From: Photobacterium halotolerans DSM 18316
GTDB lineage: Bacteria > Pseudomonadota > Gammaproteobacteria > Enterobacterales > Vibrionaceae
Length of the DNA: 64,000 nt
Direction of reading: 5' to 3'
Assembly (NCBI RefSeq): GCF_000425165.1
Contig: NZ_AULG01000027.1
Span: forward strand, 1-64,000
In this document: positions 38,426 to 49,438 of the stretch, piece after piece
Numbering within the stretch: position 1 is the first letter of the stretch
Layout: the number at the start of each line of letters is the position of its first letter
The notes under the pieces: generated by a model
The model's database searches: none
Seen by the model: only the letters and a program-made list of their open reading frames with translations
Told to the model about the DNA's origin: nothing
Made by a program: the position numbers and the translations under genes

Positions 38426-40765
38426 ATGTCATTCACTTCTCGCAGCTTATTGGCGACCATGATCAGCATAGCTTTATATGGCCCGTCAGCTTTCGCCAAT
38501 GATGCCCTCATTGAGAATGAAGCCAGCCCGACGGCAGAGGAAGAGCTTGCCCTGGTCAAAGGCATGTGCCTGACCCCGGATCCCAGTGACGGTGATCCCA
38601 ATAATGCCCCGATCAGAATCACCGCCGATAAGGCAGAGGCGGACAGCGACGCCAGCGTGACTTACTCCGGCGATGTGGTCGTTCGGCAATCCAACCGGAC
38701 CGTGGCGGCCGATGTCGCGACCATGAACCAGCAAAACAATACTGTCAGCGCCAAGGGCAACGTGTATTTCCACGATGGCAGCATTGAAGTCTACGCTGAC
38801 AGCATGCACAACAACCTGGATACCGACGACGCCGAAATTAACAACGCCGTCTACAGCCTGACCTGCGAAGCCGGCCGGGGTGAAGCCACCAAAATTGAAA
38901 AGCAGGGCATGACCTATTATCGCCTGCGCAACGGCACTTACACTACCTGTCCGCCCGGGGATAAAAGCTGGCAATTTACCGCCACCAGCATTGAACGTGA
39001 GGCCGACTCGCCGTTTGCCGACCTGTATAACGCCCGGTTCGAAGTACTGGATGTGCCGGTGTTCTACATGCCTTACCTGCGTGTGCCTGTCGGTGACGAG
39101 CGGCTGACCGGTTTCCTCTACCCGACCGTGAGTTACGGCTCCCGTGACGGTTTTGAGCTGGAAACCCCGTTTTACTGGAATATTGCCCCCAACTACGATC
39201 TGACCTTTACCCCGAAATACATGAGTAACCGTGGCCTGCAGCTCAACAGCCAGTTCCGTTATCTCACCGATCTGGGACAAGGCAGCCTGAAAGGGGAATA
39301 CCTCGGCAGCGATGAAGCTTCCGATACTGACGATGCACGCTGGGCCTACAACTGGTCCCACAGCGGCCGGTATCAGGATAACTGGCTGTTTAATGTTGAT
39401 TACAGCAAGGTCAGTGACGTGACCTATTTCTCGGATGTCGATTCAGAGATCGGCCGCCGGGAAGACAACAACCTGCTGCAAACCGGCGAAGTGACCTACC
39501 AGGAAGAAAAATGGAACTCGACCTTACGGGTCAGGAATTTCCAGCCGCTGACGCCGGGGGTGTCGTCCAACTACCGTCTGATGCCGCAGCTGACCTTCAA
39601 TTACTACGAACCTGAGCTGGGTTATGATCTGGACTTTGGCTTCCTGAGCCATATCAGCCGGTTTGAAAATGACGACTCGACGAAACCATCCGCCGACCGT
39701 GTCCATTTAGAGCCATCTCTGACGCTGCCCTTCGCAACCCCCTGGTGGTCAATGACTACAGAAGCCAAGCTGATGTACACCTACTACAATCAGGAGTTCG
39801 ATCCCACGGTTGCCGGTCTGGAAGATCTGGAAGAAACCGCATCCCGGACTGTGCCCAGTCTGCGGATGCTGACAGGCTTGTATTTCGAGCGGGATACCGA
39901 CCTGTTCGGTGATGCCTATGTTCAGAGTCTGGAACCGCAACTCCAGTACCTGTACATCAAGGATGTGGAGCAGGGCGACATTTACGGCTCATACGACACC
40001 ACTATTCTGCAAACCGATTATTACGGTTTGTTCCGTGATCGCCGTTACTCCAGCGTCGACCGCATTGCTGCCGCTAACCAGTTTACCGTCGGTGCCACCA
40101 CCCGCTTTTTCGACAGTAATTTAAAAGAGCGCTTCAACCTTGCCTTTGGCCAGATTTTTTACCTCAACGATTCCGGCCGGAATTTACAGGAAGAAGGCGA
40201 ATCTCAGCCGAATTATTCTGCCTCGGCGTTTGAGTCTGATTTCAACTTTAATGACTGGCTCTTCTTCCACGGCGGCCTGCAATATGATGCCAGTGAAAGA
40301 GACATGCAGTTTGCCAACGCCGCACTGGAATACCGTGAAGGCGGCCTGTTCAGCCAGCTGAATTACCGCTACGTGTCGAAAGAGTACATCCAGCAGAGCC
40401 TGCCGGATAACAACCAGATAGATAATTACACCGAAGAGGGTATTTCTCAGATTGGCTTCTCAACCGGATTCCCGATTCACGCCGGACTGAGTGTGCGGGG
40501 GGATTACTACCACGATGTCACAGAAAACCAGATGGTGGAAGGCCAGGTCTCGCTCAATTACCGCTCCGACTGCTGGATGATCACACTGGGCTACAACCAG
40601 TACATGGTGGCGCGCAGCAACGTCAACACCCAGCCGGTTGAGTACGAACAGAACTTCAGTATCTCGTTCTCACTGCTTGGTCTGGCAGGAGTCCCACCTG
40701 TCGGCGCGTCGTCAGCCAGTGGCAATGCCATTGCATACGGACGACCTTTCTACCTGAACAATTAA
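38426..40765 (+). CDS. lptD: LPS assembly outer-membrane protein LptD
   Basis: A 779-residue outer-membrane protein that with LptE inserts lipopolysaccharide into the outer leaflet. The signal sequence (RSLLATMISIALYGPSAFA) is followed by an OstA/LptA-like jellyroll domain (about 60-180; ITADKAEADSDASVTYSGDVVV) and a 26-strand barrel domain (from about 215). Cys residues are at 48, 147, 175 and 716. E. coli has Cys 31, 173, 724 and 725, so here one of the C-terminal pair is absent and 147 is extra. The barrel ends RPFYLNN, with a natural terminal tail. First of lptD-surA-pdxA-rsmA-apaG-apaH. Confidence 0.96.
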   Translation: MSFTSRSLLATMISIALYGPSAFANDALIENEASPTAEEELALVKGMCLTPDPSDGDPNNAPIRITADKAEADSDASVTYSGDVVVRQSNRTVAADVATMNQQNNTVSAKGNVYFHDGSIEVYADSMHNNLDTDDAEINNAVYSLTCEAGRGEATKIEKQGMTYYRLRNGTYTTCPPGDKSWQFTATSIEREADSPFADLYNARFEVLDVPVFYMPYLRVPVGDERLTGFLYPTVSYGSRDGFELETPFYWNIAPNYDLTFTPKYMSNRGLQLNSQFRYLTDLGQGSLKGEYLGSDEASDTDDARWAYNWSHSGRYQDNWLFNVDYSKVSDVTYFSDVDSEIGRREDNNLLQTGEVTYQEEKWNSTLRVRNFQPLTPGVSSNYRLMPQLTFNYYEPELGYDLDFGFLSHISRFENDDSTKPSADRVHLEPSLTLPFATPWWSMTTEAKLMYTYYNQEFDPTVAGLEDLEETASRTVPSLRMLTGLYFERDTDLFGDAYVQSLEPQLQYLYIKDVEQGDIYGSYDTTILQTDYYGLFRDRRYSSVDRIAAANQFTVGATTRFFDSNLKERFNLAFGQIFYLNDSGRNLQEEGESQPNYSASAFESDFNFNDWLFFHGGLQYDASERDMQFANAALEYREGGLFSQLNYRYVSKEYIQQSLPDNNQIDNYTEEGISQIGFSTGFPIHAGLSVRGDYYHDVTENQMVEGQVSLNYRSDCWMITLGYNQYMVARSNVNTQPVEYEQNFSISFSLLGLAGVPPVGASSASGNAIAYGRPFYLNN

Positions 40766-40823
40766 CAGGCCGGGCCAAGGCCCGCCCTAACCAACCGCGC
40801 ATTGAAGCGCCCTGGATACGGAT

Positions 40824-42128
40824 ATGAAAATGTGGAAGTCTTTTATTCTCGGCCTGACTCTTCTGGGCCTGACAACCGGTTCGCTGGCCGCCCTGCAGCC
40901 ACTGGACAAAGTGGTCACTATTGTTAACGACAGCGTTATCCTGCAAAGCGATGTCGATGCGATGCTGAAAACCGTCCATCTCAATGCGGCGCGTCAGGGC
41001 CAGCCCCTGCCGGACGACAGCATTCTGGTCAATCAGGTGATGGAAAAACTCATCATGGAAACCCTGCAGCTGCAACAGGCAGAGCAATTTGGTATCCGTA
41101 TTGATGACAACCGCCTGGATCAGGCGATCAGCCAGATTGCTGCCGAGCAAAATATGTCCCTGGCCCAACTGCAGCAGGAGCTGGCCGCCGGTGGCATCAG
41201 CTACCCGATTTTCCGCGAGCAAATCCGCCGCGATCTGACCGCCAGTGAAGCCCGTACCATCATGGTGCGCCGCCGGATCAATATTCTGCCGCAGGAAGTG
41301 GACAGCCTGGTGACCCAACTGGGCCAGCAGCAGCAGGAAAGCGTGCAATACAATGTCAGCCATATCCTGATCCGCCTGGGCGAAGGTGCCAGTCAGTCGG
41401 AGCGCCAGACGGCCGAGCGAAAAGCCAACGAATTGCTGGCGCAATTGAACCAGGGGGCTGATTTCACCAACCTGGCCTACAGTGCGTCCAATGGTCCCAA
41501 AGCCCTGCAAGGAGGGGCCTGGGGCTGGATGAGCCCGGAAGAAATGCCGACTATCTTTGCCGATCAGATCCAAGGTCAGGGGAAAGGTGCTATCATAGGG
41601 CCATTCCGCAGCGGTGTGGGTTACCACATTCTCAAAATCAATGATGTGAAAGGCCAGGAGACTGTCTCAGTCACCGAAATCAATGCCCGCCACATCCTGC
41701 TGAAAACTTCTGTCATCCTCAGCGATGAAGGAGCGAAGAAACAACTCGAGCAGGTTCGCCAGGACATTATCGCCGGTAAGCGCAGCTTTGCTGATGCAGC
41801 CCAGGCACTGAGTGCCGATCCGGGCTCTGCGGCCAATGGCGGTGAACTGGGCTGGCAGACGCCAGATATTTACGTCCCTGAATTCAAACAGCAGGTTGAA
41901 ACCCTGCCTGCAGGCACCGTCAGTGAACCGTTCCAGACGGTACATGGCTGGCATATTGTGGAAGTGCTGGATCGCCGTCAGGTTGACCGCACCGATGCGG
42001 CCGCGAAGAACCGTGCTTACCGGATTCTCTTCAGCCGTAAATTTAACGAGGAAGCCCAGGCGTGGCTGCAGGAACTGCGGGCCGGCGCCTATATTGAACA
42101 ACCAGGATTTGATGATGAACAAGGTTAA
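40824..42128 (+). CDS. surA: Periplasmic chaperone/PPIase SurA
   Basis: A 434-residue periplasmic chaperone for outer-membrane proteins. The signal peptide ends at SLAALQ; the N-terminal chaperone domain includes [21 protein letters not shown]; two parvulin domains follow (about 175-276, [16 protein letters not shown]; about 285-385, [15 protein letters not shown]), and a C-terminal helix completes the chaperone core. The length matches E. coli SurA (428). It is 58 bases after lptD; pdxA starts inside its last codons. Confidence 0.97.
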   Translation: MKMWKSFILGLTLLGLTTGSLAALQPLDKVVTIVNDSVILQSDVDAMLKTVHLNAARQGQPLPDDSILVNQVMEKLIMETLQLQQAEQFGIRIDDNRLDQAISQIAAEQNMSLAQLQQELAAGGISYPIFREQIRRDLTASEARTIMVRRRINILPQEVDSLVTQLGQQQQESVQYNVSHILIRLGEGASQSERQTAERKANELLAQLNQGADFTNLAYSASNGPKALQGGAWGWMSPEEMPTIFADQIQGQGKGAIIGPFRSGVGYHILKINDVKGQETVSVTEINARHILLKTSVILSDEGAKKQLEQVRQDIIAGKRSFADAAQALSADPGSAANGGELGWQTPDIYVPEFKQQVETLPAGTVSEPFQTVHGWHIVEVLDRRQVDRTDAAAKNRAYRILFSRKFNEEAQAWLQELRAGAYIEQPGFDDEQG

Positions 42129-43107
42129 ACGTATTGCCATCACGCCGGGAGAACCGGCGGGTATTGGCCCGGATCTCGTCGTGGCACTGGCACAACAGCC
42201 GTGGCCGCACGAGCTGGTAGTTTGTGCCAACGCCGAACTTATGGCAGAACGTGCGGCCCTGCTGGGCTTACCGCTGGAAATCATCAACTATGATCCAAGC
42301 CGTCCGGCCCAGCCGCATCGTGCAGGTACTCTGGTGGTCGACAGCCACCAGCTGAAAGCCAGTGTGACCCCAGGCCAGCTTGACGAGCACAACGGTCATT
42401 ACGTGCTGGACACCCTCCGCCGTGCTGCCGAAGGCAATATGGACGGCGAATTTGCCGCACTGGTCACCGGGCCGGTGCATAAGGGCATCATTAATCGTGC
42501 GGGCGTCTCATTCAGCGGACACACAGAATTTTTCGCCCAGCAGGCACAATCCAATCAGGTGGTGATGATGCTGGCAACCGAAGGGCTGCGTGTGGCGCTG
42601 GTGACCACCCACATTCCGCTGGCTTATGTGGCCAAAGCGGTAACCGAAGATCGTATTCATCAGGTAATTCGGGTGCTGCATGCCGATCTGATCAGCAAGT
42701 TTGGCATCAAACAGCCGAAAATTTATGTCTGTGGCCTCAACCCGCATGCCGGTGAAGATGGCCACTTGGGCCGGGAAGAGATCGAAGTGATCACGCCGGC
42801 CTTGAATGTTCTGAGAGAGCAGGACGGTATGGATCTGGTTGGCCCGCTGCCAGCCGATACCATTTTCCAGGATAAATACCTGGCCGAAGCCGATGCCGTG
42901 CTGGCGATGTACCACGATCAGGGTCTGCCAGTGCTGAAATTCAAAGGGTTCGGTAATGCCGTCAATATCACTCTGGGATTACCTTTTATCCGAACATCAG
43001 TTGATCATGGTACCGCATTGGAACTCGCCGGTACCGGACAGGCGGACACAGGGAGCCTCTGGACAGCGCTTACCCACGCCATCGAAATGGTAGATAAAAA
43101 ACAATGA
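42115..43107 (+). CDS. pdxA: 4-hydroxythreonine-4-phosphate dehydrogenase
   Basis: A 330-residue NAD-dependent enzyme of pyridoxal-phosphate synthesis. [22 protein letters not shown] begins the fold; [16 protein letters not shown], the metal His residues in [26 protein letters not shown] and [19 protein letters not shown] are family signatures. Consecutive ATGs at 42112 and 42115 lie inside the end of surA (about 14-17 base overlap), preceded by CAGGAT. It overlaps rsmA by 4 bases (ATGA), so translation is coupled along the operon. Confidence 0.97.
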   Translation: MNKVKRIAITPGEPAGIGPDLVVALAQQPWPHELVVCANAELMAERAALLGLPLEIINYDPSRPAQPHRAGTLVVDSHQLKASVTPGQLDEHNGHYVLDTLRRAAEGNMDGEFAALVTGPVHKGIINRAGVSFSGHTEFFAQQAQSNQVVMMLATEGLRVALVTTHIPLAYVAKAVTEDRIHQVIRVLHADLISKFGIKQPKIYVCGLNPHAGEDGHLGREEIEVITPALNVLREQDGMDLVGPLPADTIFQDKYLAEADAVLAMYHDQGLPVLKFKGFGNAVNITLGLPFIRTSVDHGTALELAGTGQADTGSLWTALTHAIEMVDKKQ

Positions 43108-43916
43108 GCAGTGATCAGGTCCATTTAGGCCACCGCGCCCGTAAGCGCTTTGGCCAGAACTTCTTGCACGACGAATACATCATCGACAACATTGTCGCCT
43201 CGATTAACCCGAAACCGGGCCAGAATCTGGTTGAAATCGGTCCCGGTCTGGGCGCACTGACCGAGCCTGTCGGTAAACAGGTCGATAAATTTACAGTGAT
43301 TGAGCTGGACCGCGATCTGGCCGAGCGTTTACGCAATCACCCGGATCTGTCCGGCAAGCTGACGATCCATGAAGGCGATGCCATGCGTTTCGACTTCACT
43401 CAGCTGATCAGGGAAAACAATAAACTGAGGATTTTTGGCAACCTGCCTTACAACATTTCAACGCCGCTGATGTTCCACCTGTTCAGTTTCCACCAGCATA
43501 TTGAAGATATGCATTTCATGCTGCAGAAAGAAGTGGTCAACCGTCTGGCTGCCGGCCCGGGCACCAAAGCCTATGGCCGCCTGACCGTGATGGCGCAATA
43601 TTACTGCAAAGTGATGCCAGTGCTTGAAGTGCCGCCAAGCGCCTTCAAACCCGCTCCCAAAGTGGATTCTGCTGTGGTTCGGCTGGCACCGTATGAAACA
43701 TTACCGCATCCTTGTACTAACCTGAAATGGCTGGACCGTGTTTGCCGGGATGGTTTTAACCAGCGCCGTAAAACGGTACGTAACTGCTTTAAAGCCATCA
43801 TGGACGTGGACACACTGGAAAGCCTGGGCATTAACCCTGGCTCGCGTCCGGAAAACCTGACACTTGAACAGTTTGTGTCTATGGCTAACTGGCTGGATGC
43901 CAACCACAGCCACTAA
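43104..43916 (+). CDS. rsmA: 16S rRNA A1518/A1519 dimethyltransferase
   Basis: A 270-residue SAM-dependent enzyme (KsgA) that dimethylates two adjacent adenines near the 3' end of 16S rRNA during late 30S assembly. [11 protein letters not shown] begins the fold; the SAM loop is [12 protein letters not shown] (about 44-55); the catalytic NLPYNIS motif is at about 112-118. The length matches E. coli KsgA (273). It overlaps pdxA by 4 bases. A GCCGGGC/GCCCGGC hairpin follows its stop. Confidence 0.97.
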   Translation: MSSDQVHLGHRARKRFGQNFLHDEYIIDNIVASINPKPGQNLVEIGPGLGALTEPVGKQVDKFTVIELDRDLAERLRNHPDLSGKLTIHEGDAMRFDFTQLIRENNKLRIFGNLPYNISTPLMFHLFSFHQHIEDMHFMLQKEVVNRLAAGPGTKAYGRLTVMAQYYCKVMPVLEVPPSAFKPAPKVDSAVVRLAPYETLPHPCTNLKWLDRVCRDGFNQRRKTVRNCFKAIMDVDTLESLGINPGSRPENLTLEQFVSMANWLDANHSH

Positions 43917-43922
43917 GTAATG

Positions 43923-43943
43923 TGCCGGGCCATACGCCCGGCA
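43923..43943. repeat. Hairpin between rsmA and apaG
   Basis: TGCCGGGC-CATAC-GCCCGGCA is a perfect 8-bp stem, 6 bases after the rsmA stop. With no T-tract it may be an mRNA processing or stability element rather than a terminator. Confidence 0.45.
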
Positions 43944-43989
43944 ACTGCCTTGCACAAAGGCATTGTCGTATCAGAAAGGAAGCAGCAAG

Positions 43990-44373
43990 GTGAACAACAA
44001 AGTTATCCCTACCATCAAATGCCGGGTCATCACCCATTACATTGATGACCAGTCTGAGCCGGAACAGAACCGCTACGTCTTTTCGTACACCATTACCATT
44101 TGCAACCTGGGCCAGGGCAACGCACAACTGCTTCGCCGCCGCTGGCTGATCACAGATGCCAATGGCAAGAAACTGGTGGTGGAAGGGGAAGGTGTGGTCG
44201 GTGAACAACCTACCATCGCCCCCAATGATGAATACACCTATACCAGCGGCACCATCATAGAAACACCACTGGGTGTGATGGAAGGCCATTACGTCATGGT
44301 CGACGACCACGGTAACGAGTTCAATGCCGACATCGTGCCTTTCCGTTTGGCTATCCCCAATATTCTGCACTAG
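43990..44373 (+). CDS. apaG: ApaG-domain protein
   Basis: A 127-residue immunoglobulin-like beta-sandwich protein of the ApaG/DUF525 family. Motifs are [35 protein letters not shown], the [23 protein letters not shown] loop and [14 protein letters not shown]. Its biochemical role is not firmly established; it is linked to apaH in many bacteria. I chose the GTG at 43990, with GGAAGCAG upstream, because homologues begin here; an ATG 27 bases earlier is in frame. It is 12 bases before apaH. Confidence 0.92.
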   Translation: MNNKVIPTIKCRVITHYIDDQSEPEQNRYVFSYTITICNLGQGNAQLLRRRWLITDANGKKLVVEGEGVVGEQPTIAPNDEYTYTSGTIIETPLGVMEGHYVMVDDHGNEFNADIVPFRLAIPNILH

Positions 44374-44385
44374 ACAGGGGCGATA

Positions 44386-45195
44386 ATGGCAACCTATCTG
44401 GTCGGCGATATTCAGGGCTGTTACCGCGAACTCTGTGCGCTTCTCGAGCGTGTGGGCTTCAGTGAACAGCACGATGAACTCTGGCTGGCCGGCGATCTGG
44501 TTGCCCGCGGGCCGGACTCTCTGGCCACCCTGCGTCTGGTGAAATCACTGGGTAACAGTGCCACCAGCGTGCTGGGCAACCACGACTTGCACTTACTGGC
44601 TGTGGCCCGGGGCATAGGCAAAGCCAAGCAGAAAGATCGGATTGATCCGGTTTTGCAGGCCAGCGACAGTGACGCATTGCTTGACTGGCTCAGCCGCCAG
44701 CCTCTGCTGGCCGAACACCCCACACACCCTGTTGTCATGGTGCATGCCGGTATTCCGCCGCAATGGCAGCTCGACGATGCCCGCCGCTGCGCGCGCGACG
44801 TCGAGGCCATATTGCAAAGCGAGCACCAGCACTGGCTGCTGAGCAATATGTATGGCAATGAGCCTGATCTGTGGGATCCTGAGCTGTCGGGGCTGGACCG
44901 GTTACGCTACACCATCAATGCGCTGACCCGGATGCGCTACCTGTATCCCGATGGCCGGCTGGAGATGCATTGCAAGCTGCCACCGGGCGAACCGGGCACC
45001 GATCATCTGCTGCCCTGGTTCCGCTTTCCGCGCACGCAGCCGCTGGGAAAAACCGTTATTTTCGGCCACTGGGCCTCACTGATGGGCTATCAGGATGACA
45101 AGGCGATCGGACTGGACACCGGCTGTGTCTGGGGCCATCAGCTCACCATGCTGCGCTGGGAAGACCAGCAATGGTTTAAGCAAGACAAACTCTGA
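44386..45195 (+). CDS. apaH: Symmetrical diadenosine tetraphosphatase
   Basis: A 269-residue calcineurin-like phosphoesterase that hydrolyses Ap4A to two ADP and also decaps Np4-capped RNA. Metal-binding motifs are GDIQGCYREL (7-16), GDLVARGPDSL and GNHDLHLLA, with VMVHAGIPPQW later. The length fits E. coli ApaH (280). RBS GGGGCG. Last gene of the lptD operon. Confidence 0.96.
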   Translation: MATYLVGDIQGCYRELCALLERVGFSEQHDELWLAGDLVARGPDSLATLRLVKSLGNSATSVLGNHDLHLLAVARGIGKAKQKDRIDPVLQASDSDALLDWLSRQPLLAEHPTHPVVMVHAGIPPQWQLDDARRCARDVEAILQSEHQHWLLSNMYGNEPDLWDPELSGLDRLRYTINALTRMRYLYPDGRLEMHCKLPPGEPGTDHLLPWFRFPRTQPLGKTVIFGHWASLMGYQDDKAIGLDTGCVWGHQLTMLRWEDQQWFKQDKL

Positions 45196-45270
45196 CAGGA
45201 CCACGTTTTTTCTCCGCTCACTCAGCGCTCAGCTCGTCGCTTACCCCTTGAGAGCGGCTAGCAGGCACAC

Positions 45271-45300
45271 GTTACCATGCCAAATTTATGGCATGGTAAC
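45271..45300. repeat. 12-bp perfect inverted repeat downstream of apaH
   Basis: GTTACCATGCCA and TGGCATGGTAAC, with a 6-base loop, lie between the convergent apaH and folA genes. No T-tract follows on either strand. It may terminate or stabilise transcripts, or be a protein-binding palindrome. Confidence 0.55.
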
Positions 45301-45338
45301 GGCCAGAGCCGGAGGCAAGAAAACAGCGGCAGGCAGGT

Positions 45339-45821
45339 TTACTGACGTTCCAGTATCACAAATTCCATCTGGTGGGCATTTTTCTCATCGGCCGCGTAGT
45401 GCTCGCTGTGCGTCTGCCGCCAGCCGTCTCCCCAGTCCGGGAAGCAAGTATCTCCCTCGACACTGAGATCGATAAAGGTCAGATAGAGACGGTCTGCGAC
45501 TGGCAGACATTCTGCATACACGCTGCCACCACCGATGATCATCAATTCATCGACCTGCCCTGCTGCAAGCTGGGCAGCAGAAAGATCAGCCACCACTGTC
45601 ACGCCGTCGGCGGTAAAGTCCGGGTTGCGGCTGATCACAATATTGTGGCGCCCCGGCAAAGGCCGGCCAATGGATTCAAACGTTTTGCGTCCCATGACAA
45701 CCGGTTTACCCATGGTGACTTTTCTAAACCAGGCAAAATCGGCTGGCAAGTGCCAGGGCATGGCGTTGTCTTTGCCAATCACACGATCTTTTGCCATAGC
45801 GGCAACCATACTGATCTTCAC
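45339..45821 (-). CDS. folA: Dihydrofolate reductase
   Basis: A 160-residue enzyme reducing dihydrofolate to tetrahydrofolate with NADPH; target of trimethoprim. MISMVAAMAKDRVIGKDNAMPWHLPADFAWFR gives the Met20-loop region and the catalytic Asp; VVMGRKTFESIGRPLPGRHNIVISR binds NADPH; ELMIIGGGSVYAECLPVADRLYLT is the second nucleotide contact. The first residues read MKISMVAAM. AAGGGAG precedes the ATG. It lies 14 bases after the YjjB-like gene on the same strand and converges with apaH. Confidence 0.96.
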   Translation of the reverse strand: MKISMVAAMAKDRVIGKDNAMPWHLPADFAWFRKVTMGKPVVMGRKTFESIGRPLPGRHNIVISRNPDFTADGVTVVADLSAAQLAAGQVDELMIIGGGSVYAECLPVADRLYLTFIDLSVEGDTCFPDWGDGWRQTHSEHYAADEKNAHQMEFVILERQ

Positions 45822-45835
45822 ACATCGACTCCCTT

Positions 45836-46309
45836 TTAAATCACTGGTCGGCGACGATAAAACATTAAGCCGGGCATTGCCAGCCCTATGGCCAGCGCTG
45901 CCACGGTAAAGGCTGCGGTGATCCCGTTTTCGGCCATACGCTGCCAGATCTCAGGAGAAAAGCCATGCTGATTGAGATCCACCAGCGCAATCATGGTCTT
46001 AAAAGCATAAACACCGGGCACCATAGGGATCACGGCCGCCACGGTGAACACATGCGGCGGCGCCAGCAGCCGGCGCGACCCGATAATTCCTGTTATCCCG
46101 ACCAGCAAAGCGGCAAAGAAGCTCGCCCATTCAATCGGCATGCCCTGATGCATGAGCACAAAACGACAGCCGTGACCGAGCGCCCCCGCCATGGCGCAGT
46201 ACTTCAGCGCCCTGACCGGCACATTAAAGACCATAGCAAACCCGACAGCCGGGATCGCCGCCAGCACCATGTCTGCAGGCAGCGCGTACAGCCATTGCCA
46301 GAACGTCAT
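45836..46309 (-). CDS. yjjB: YjjB: ThrE-type exporter, small subunit
   Basis: A 157-residue membrane protein matching the C-terminal half of the threonine/serine exporter family (ThrE_2/DUF3815). LPADMVLAAIPAVGFAMVFNVPVRALKYCAMAGALGHG and FTVAAVIPMVPGVYAFKTMIALV are conserved. In E. coli YjjB with YjjP exports succinate, so the substrate here may be dicarboxylates or hydroxy amino acids. The ATG at 46309 overlaps the yjjP stop by 4 bases; a GTG at 46318 is an alternative. Confidence 0.88.
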   Translation of the reverse strand: MTFWQWLYALPADMVLAAIPAVGFAMVFNVPVRALKYCAMAGALGHGCRFVLMHQGMPIEWASFFAALLVGITGIIGSRRLLAPPHVFTVAAVIPMVPGVYAFKTMIALVDLNQHGFSPEIWQRMAENGITAAFTVAALAIGLAMPGLMFYRRRPVI

Positions 46310-47085
46310 ACCAGCCACCCCCAGACATTAAACAGGTTCATCGCCGCCACTATGCCCAGGCTGGTCGACAAGGTCAGCAGACTGGCCATTACCCAACGGG
46401 AAATGCCCAGATTCACGAAACCTGACACCATGTCGGCGACCGCATTAATCAGCGGAAAACCCGGCACCAGCAATAATACCGATGATGCCATTGCCAGAAA
46501 GGGCTGATTGCCAAGCTCGAACAAAGGGGCAAACGCTGAGACAGCCGTCGCGACAAACGCGGCGGCAGCAAAGGTCAGCAGCGGATTGAAATGATGGTGC
46601 GCCATCATCAGGCGCAGCGCCATGGCGGCAGATGCGGCGAACAAGGTAATCAGGGCCACCGTCAGATCACCACCGGCCAGAAGACAGAATGCAGCGCAGG
46701 ACAGACCGATCATCAGGATCACCAGCAGCGGCGGATAGCGCTGGGGCTCAATGGCAGACAGACGCTTCGACATGGCCGCAGGATCCAGCAGCCCCTTTTC
46801 CGCCATGATACACAAATGATGGATCCGGGTGACAACCGCCATATTGATCCCATGATCCCGGCAGCGGCGCGTAGTCGTCAGGCAATGCCCTTCCACATGC
46901 ACAGTGACCACAATGGCATTGGCGGTCAGCGCAATGTTGACCTCATCCACCCCCAGCGCCAGGCCGACACGCTGGCTGACATCCACCACCACCGCCGATT
47001 CCGCGCCATGCTGTAACAGCCGCTGGCCCACCTGAGCGACTATCCGGGCAATCTCCCGTTCCGTTTTCACTGTAACCGGCTGCAT
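46306..47085 (-). CDS. yjjP: YjjP: ThrE-type exporter, large subunit
   Basis: A 259-residue protein matching the N-terminal half of ThrE (DUF1212): a cytoplasmic first part with LLQHGAESAVVVDVSQRVGLALGVDEVNIALTANAIVV, then five or so TM segments (for example PPLLVILMIGLSCAAFCLLAG). It works as a pair with YjjB. ATG at 47085 is chosen, with GAGGGAG 6 bases upstream; an open frame to 47157 lacks support. It and yjjB form a two-gene operon that may run on into folA. Confidence 0.88.
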   Translation of the reverse strand: MQPVTVKTEREIARIVAQVGQRLLQHGAESAVVVDVSQRVGLALGVDEVNIALTANAIVVTVHVEGHCLTTTRRCRDHGINMAVVTRIHHLCIMAEKGLLDPAAMSKRLSAIEPQRYPPLLVILMIGLSCAAFCLLAGGDLTVALITLFAASAAMALRLMMAHHHFNPLLTFAAAAFVATAVSAFAPLFELGNQPFLAMASSVLLLVPGFPLINAVADMVSGFVNLGISRWVMASLLTLSTSLGIVAAMNLFNVWGWLV

Positions 47086-47155
47086 CCTGACTCCCTCAGA
47101 GCTTTTTCTGTTGATCATTATCTCCGACAAGAGAAAGATCAATTTGATGAGGCAC

Positions 47156-47183
47156 AAAAAAACCGCTCCAAAGAGCGGTTTTT
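47156..47183 (-). terminator. Terminator of obgE
   Basis: Minus-strand AACCGCTC-TTTG-GAGCGGTT followed by TTTTT, 17 bases after the obgE stop. Confidence 0.92.
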
Positions 47184-47199
47184 CACATCAGACGGCCAG

Positions 47200-48474
<1,275 letters not shown>

Positions 48475-48520
48475 TTACACACCCGCAGGCACTCAAACTG
48501 ATATTGTCCTGTGCCATAAC

Positions 48521-48548
48521 AAAAAGCCCCGCCAATAGGCAGGGCTTT
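48521..48548 (-). terminator. Terminator of rplU-rpmA
   Basis: Minus-strand AAAGCCCTGCC-TATT-GGCGGGGCTTT followed by TT; one G-T pair. It is 23 bases after the rpmA stop. Confidence 0.88.
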
Positions 48549-48570
48549 CACGTTCTTAACGAAACTGAAC

Positions 48571-48831
48571 TTATTCAGCAGATTCGATAGAAACGAATTT
48601 ACGGTTTTTAGGACCTTTCACTTCGAATTTCACTTTGCCATCAGTCAGAGCGAACAGAGTGTGGTCTTTACCCAAACCTACGTTGTTACCAGCGTGGAAC
48701 TTAGTACCACGTTGACGAACGATGATGTTACCTGCCAGTACAGATTCGCCACCGAAACGCTTAACACCTAGGCGTTTACTTTCTGAGTCACGGCCGTTAC
48801 GAGTAGAACCGCCAGCTTTTTTGTGTGCCAT
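48571..48831 (-). CDS. rpmA: 50S ribosomal protein L27
   Basis: An 86-residue L27 protein: [21 protein letters not shown] is the flexible N-terminal tail that reaches the peptidyl transferase centre, followed by [21 protein letters not shown]. The length is normal. It lies 18 bases after rplU; GGAGAG is the ribosome binding site. Confidence 0.98.
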   Translation of the reverse strand: MAHKKAGGSTRNGRDSESKRLGVKRFGGESVLAGNIIVRQRGTKFHAGNNVGLGKDHTLFALTDGKVKFEVKGPKNRKFVSIESAE

Positions 48832-48849
48832 CTCTAAACTCTCCTATTA

Positions 48850-49161
48850 TTAAGCGCTGATGCCAGTAATTTTGACTTCAGTGAACCACTGACGGTGGCC
48901 CATTTGCTTACGAGAATGCTTACGACGACGGAACTTAACGATTTTTACTTTATCGCCGCGACCGTGCGTAACAACTTCAGCAGTCACTTTACCACCCGCA
49001 ACGAATGGTGCACCAACTGTTACTTCTTCACCGTTGGCAACCAGCAGAACTTTGTCAAATTCAACGTTCGCACCAGTTTCAACGTCCAGTTTTTCCAAGC
49101 GTAAGGTTTGGCCTTCGCTTACTCGGTGTTGCTTACCACCACTTTGGAAAACAGCGTACAT
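48850..49161 (-). CDS. rplU: 50S ribosomal protein L21
   Basis: A 103-residue L21 protein: [25 protein letters not shown] and the C-terminal [22 protein letters not shown] match the family along the whole length (E. coli 103). First gene of rplU-rpmA, with GCGGAGTAAG before the ATG, divergent from ispB across about 280 bases. Confidence 0.98.
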   Translation of the reverse strand: MYAVFQSGGKQHRVSEGQTLRLEKLDVETGANVEFDKVLLVANGEEVTVGAPFVAGGKVTAEVVTHGRGDKVKIVKFRRRKHSRKQMGHRQWFTEVKITGISA

Positions 49162-49438
49162 GTCTTACTCCGCTTATCCGCATAGGCCATTTGCCACGGC
49201 AAAATTGGGCAATGGGTATGCGCTTAATCTTGTCATCAATAGGGCGCGAATATTACTGGAAAACACCGAACATGGCAAGCCGTTGGCTAAAGAAAATTGG
49301 TGAAAAGCTGCTCAGCAGAAAAAGTCGCCCAAATAGCTGCAATGTAGGTTAGGAAGCCGGGAAGATTTTAGTGTAGTATGCGTGCATAATTCTTATTTTG
49401 ATTGCGCCGATACGGCTAACAATTTTGCTGGATGTATC

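Noticed and set aside
40656..41627. 323-codon frame antisense to lptD/surA
   Set aside because: Overlaps two unmistakable genes and shows no family pattern.
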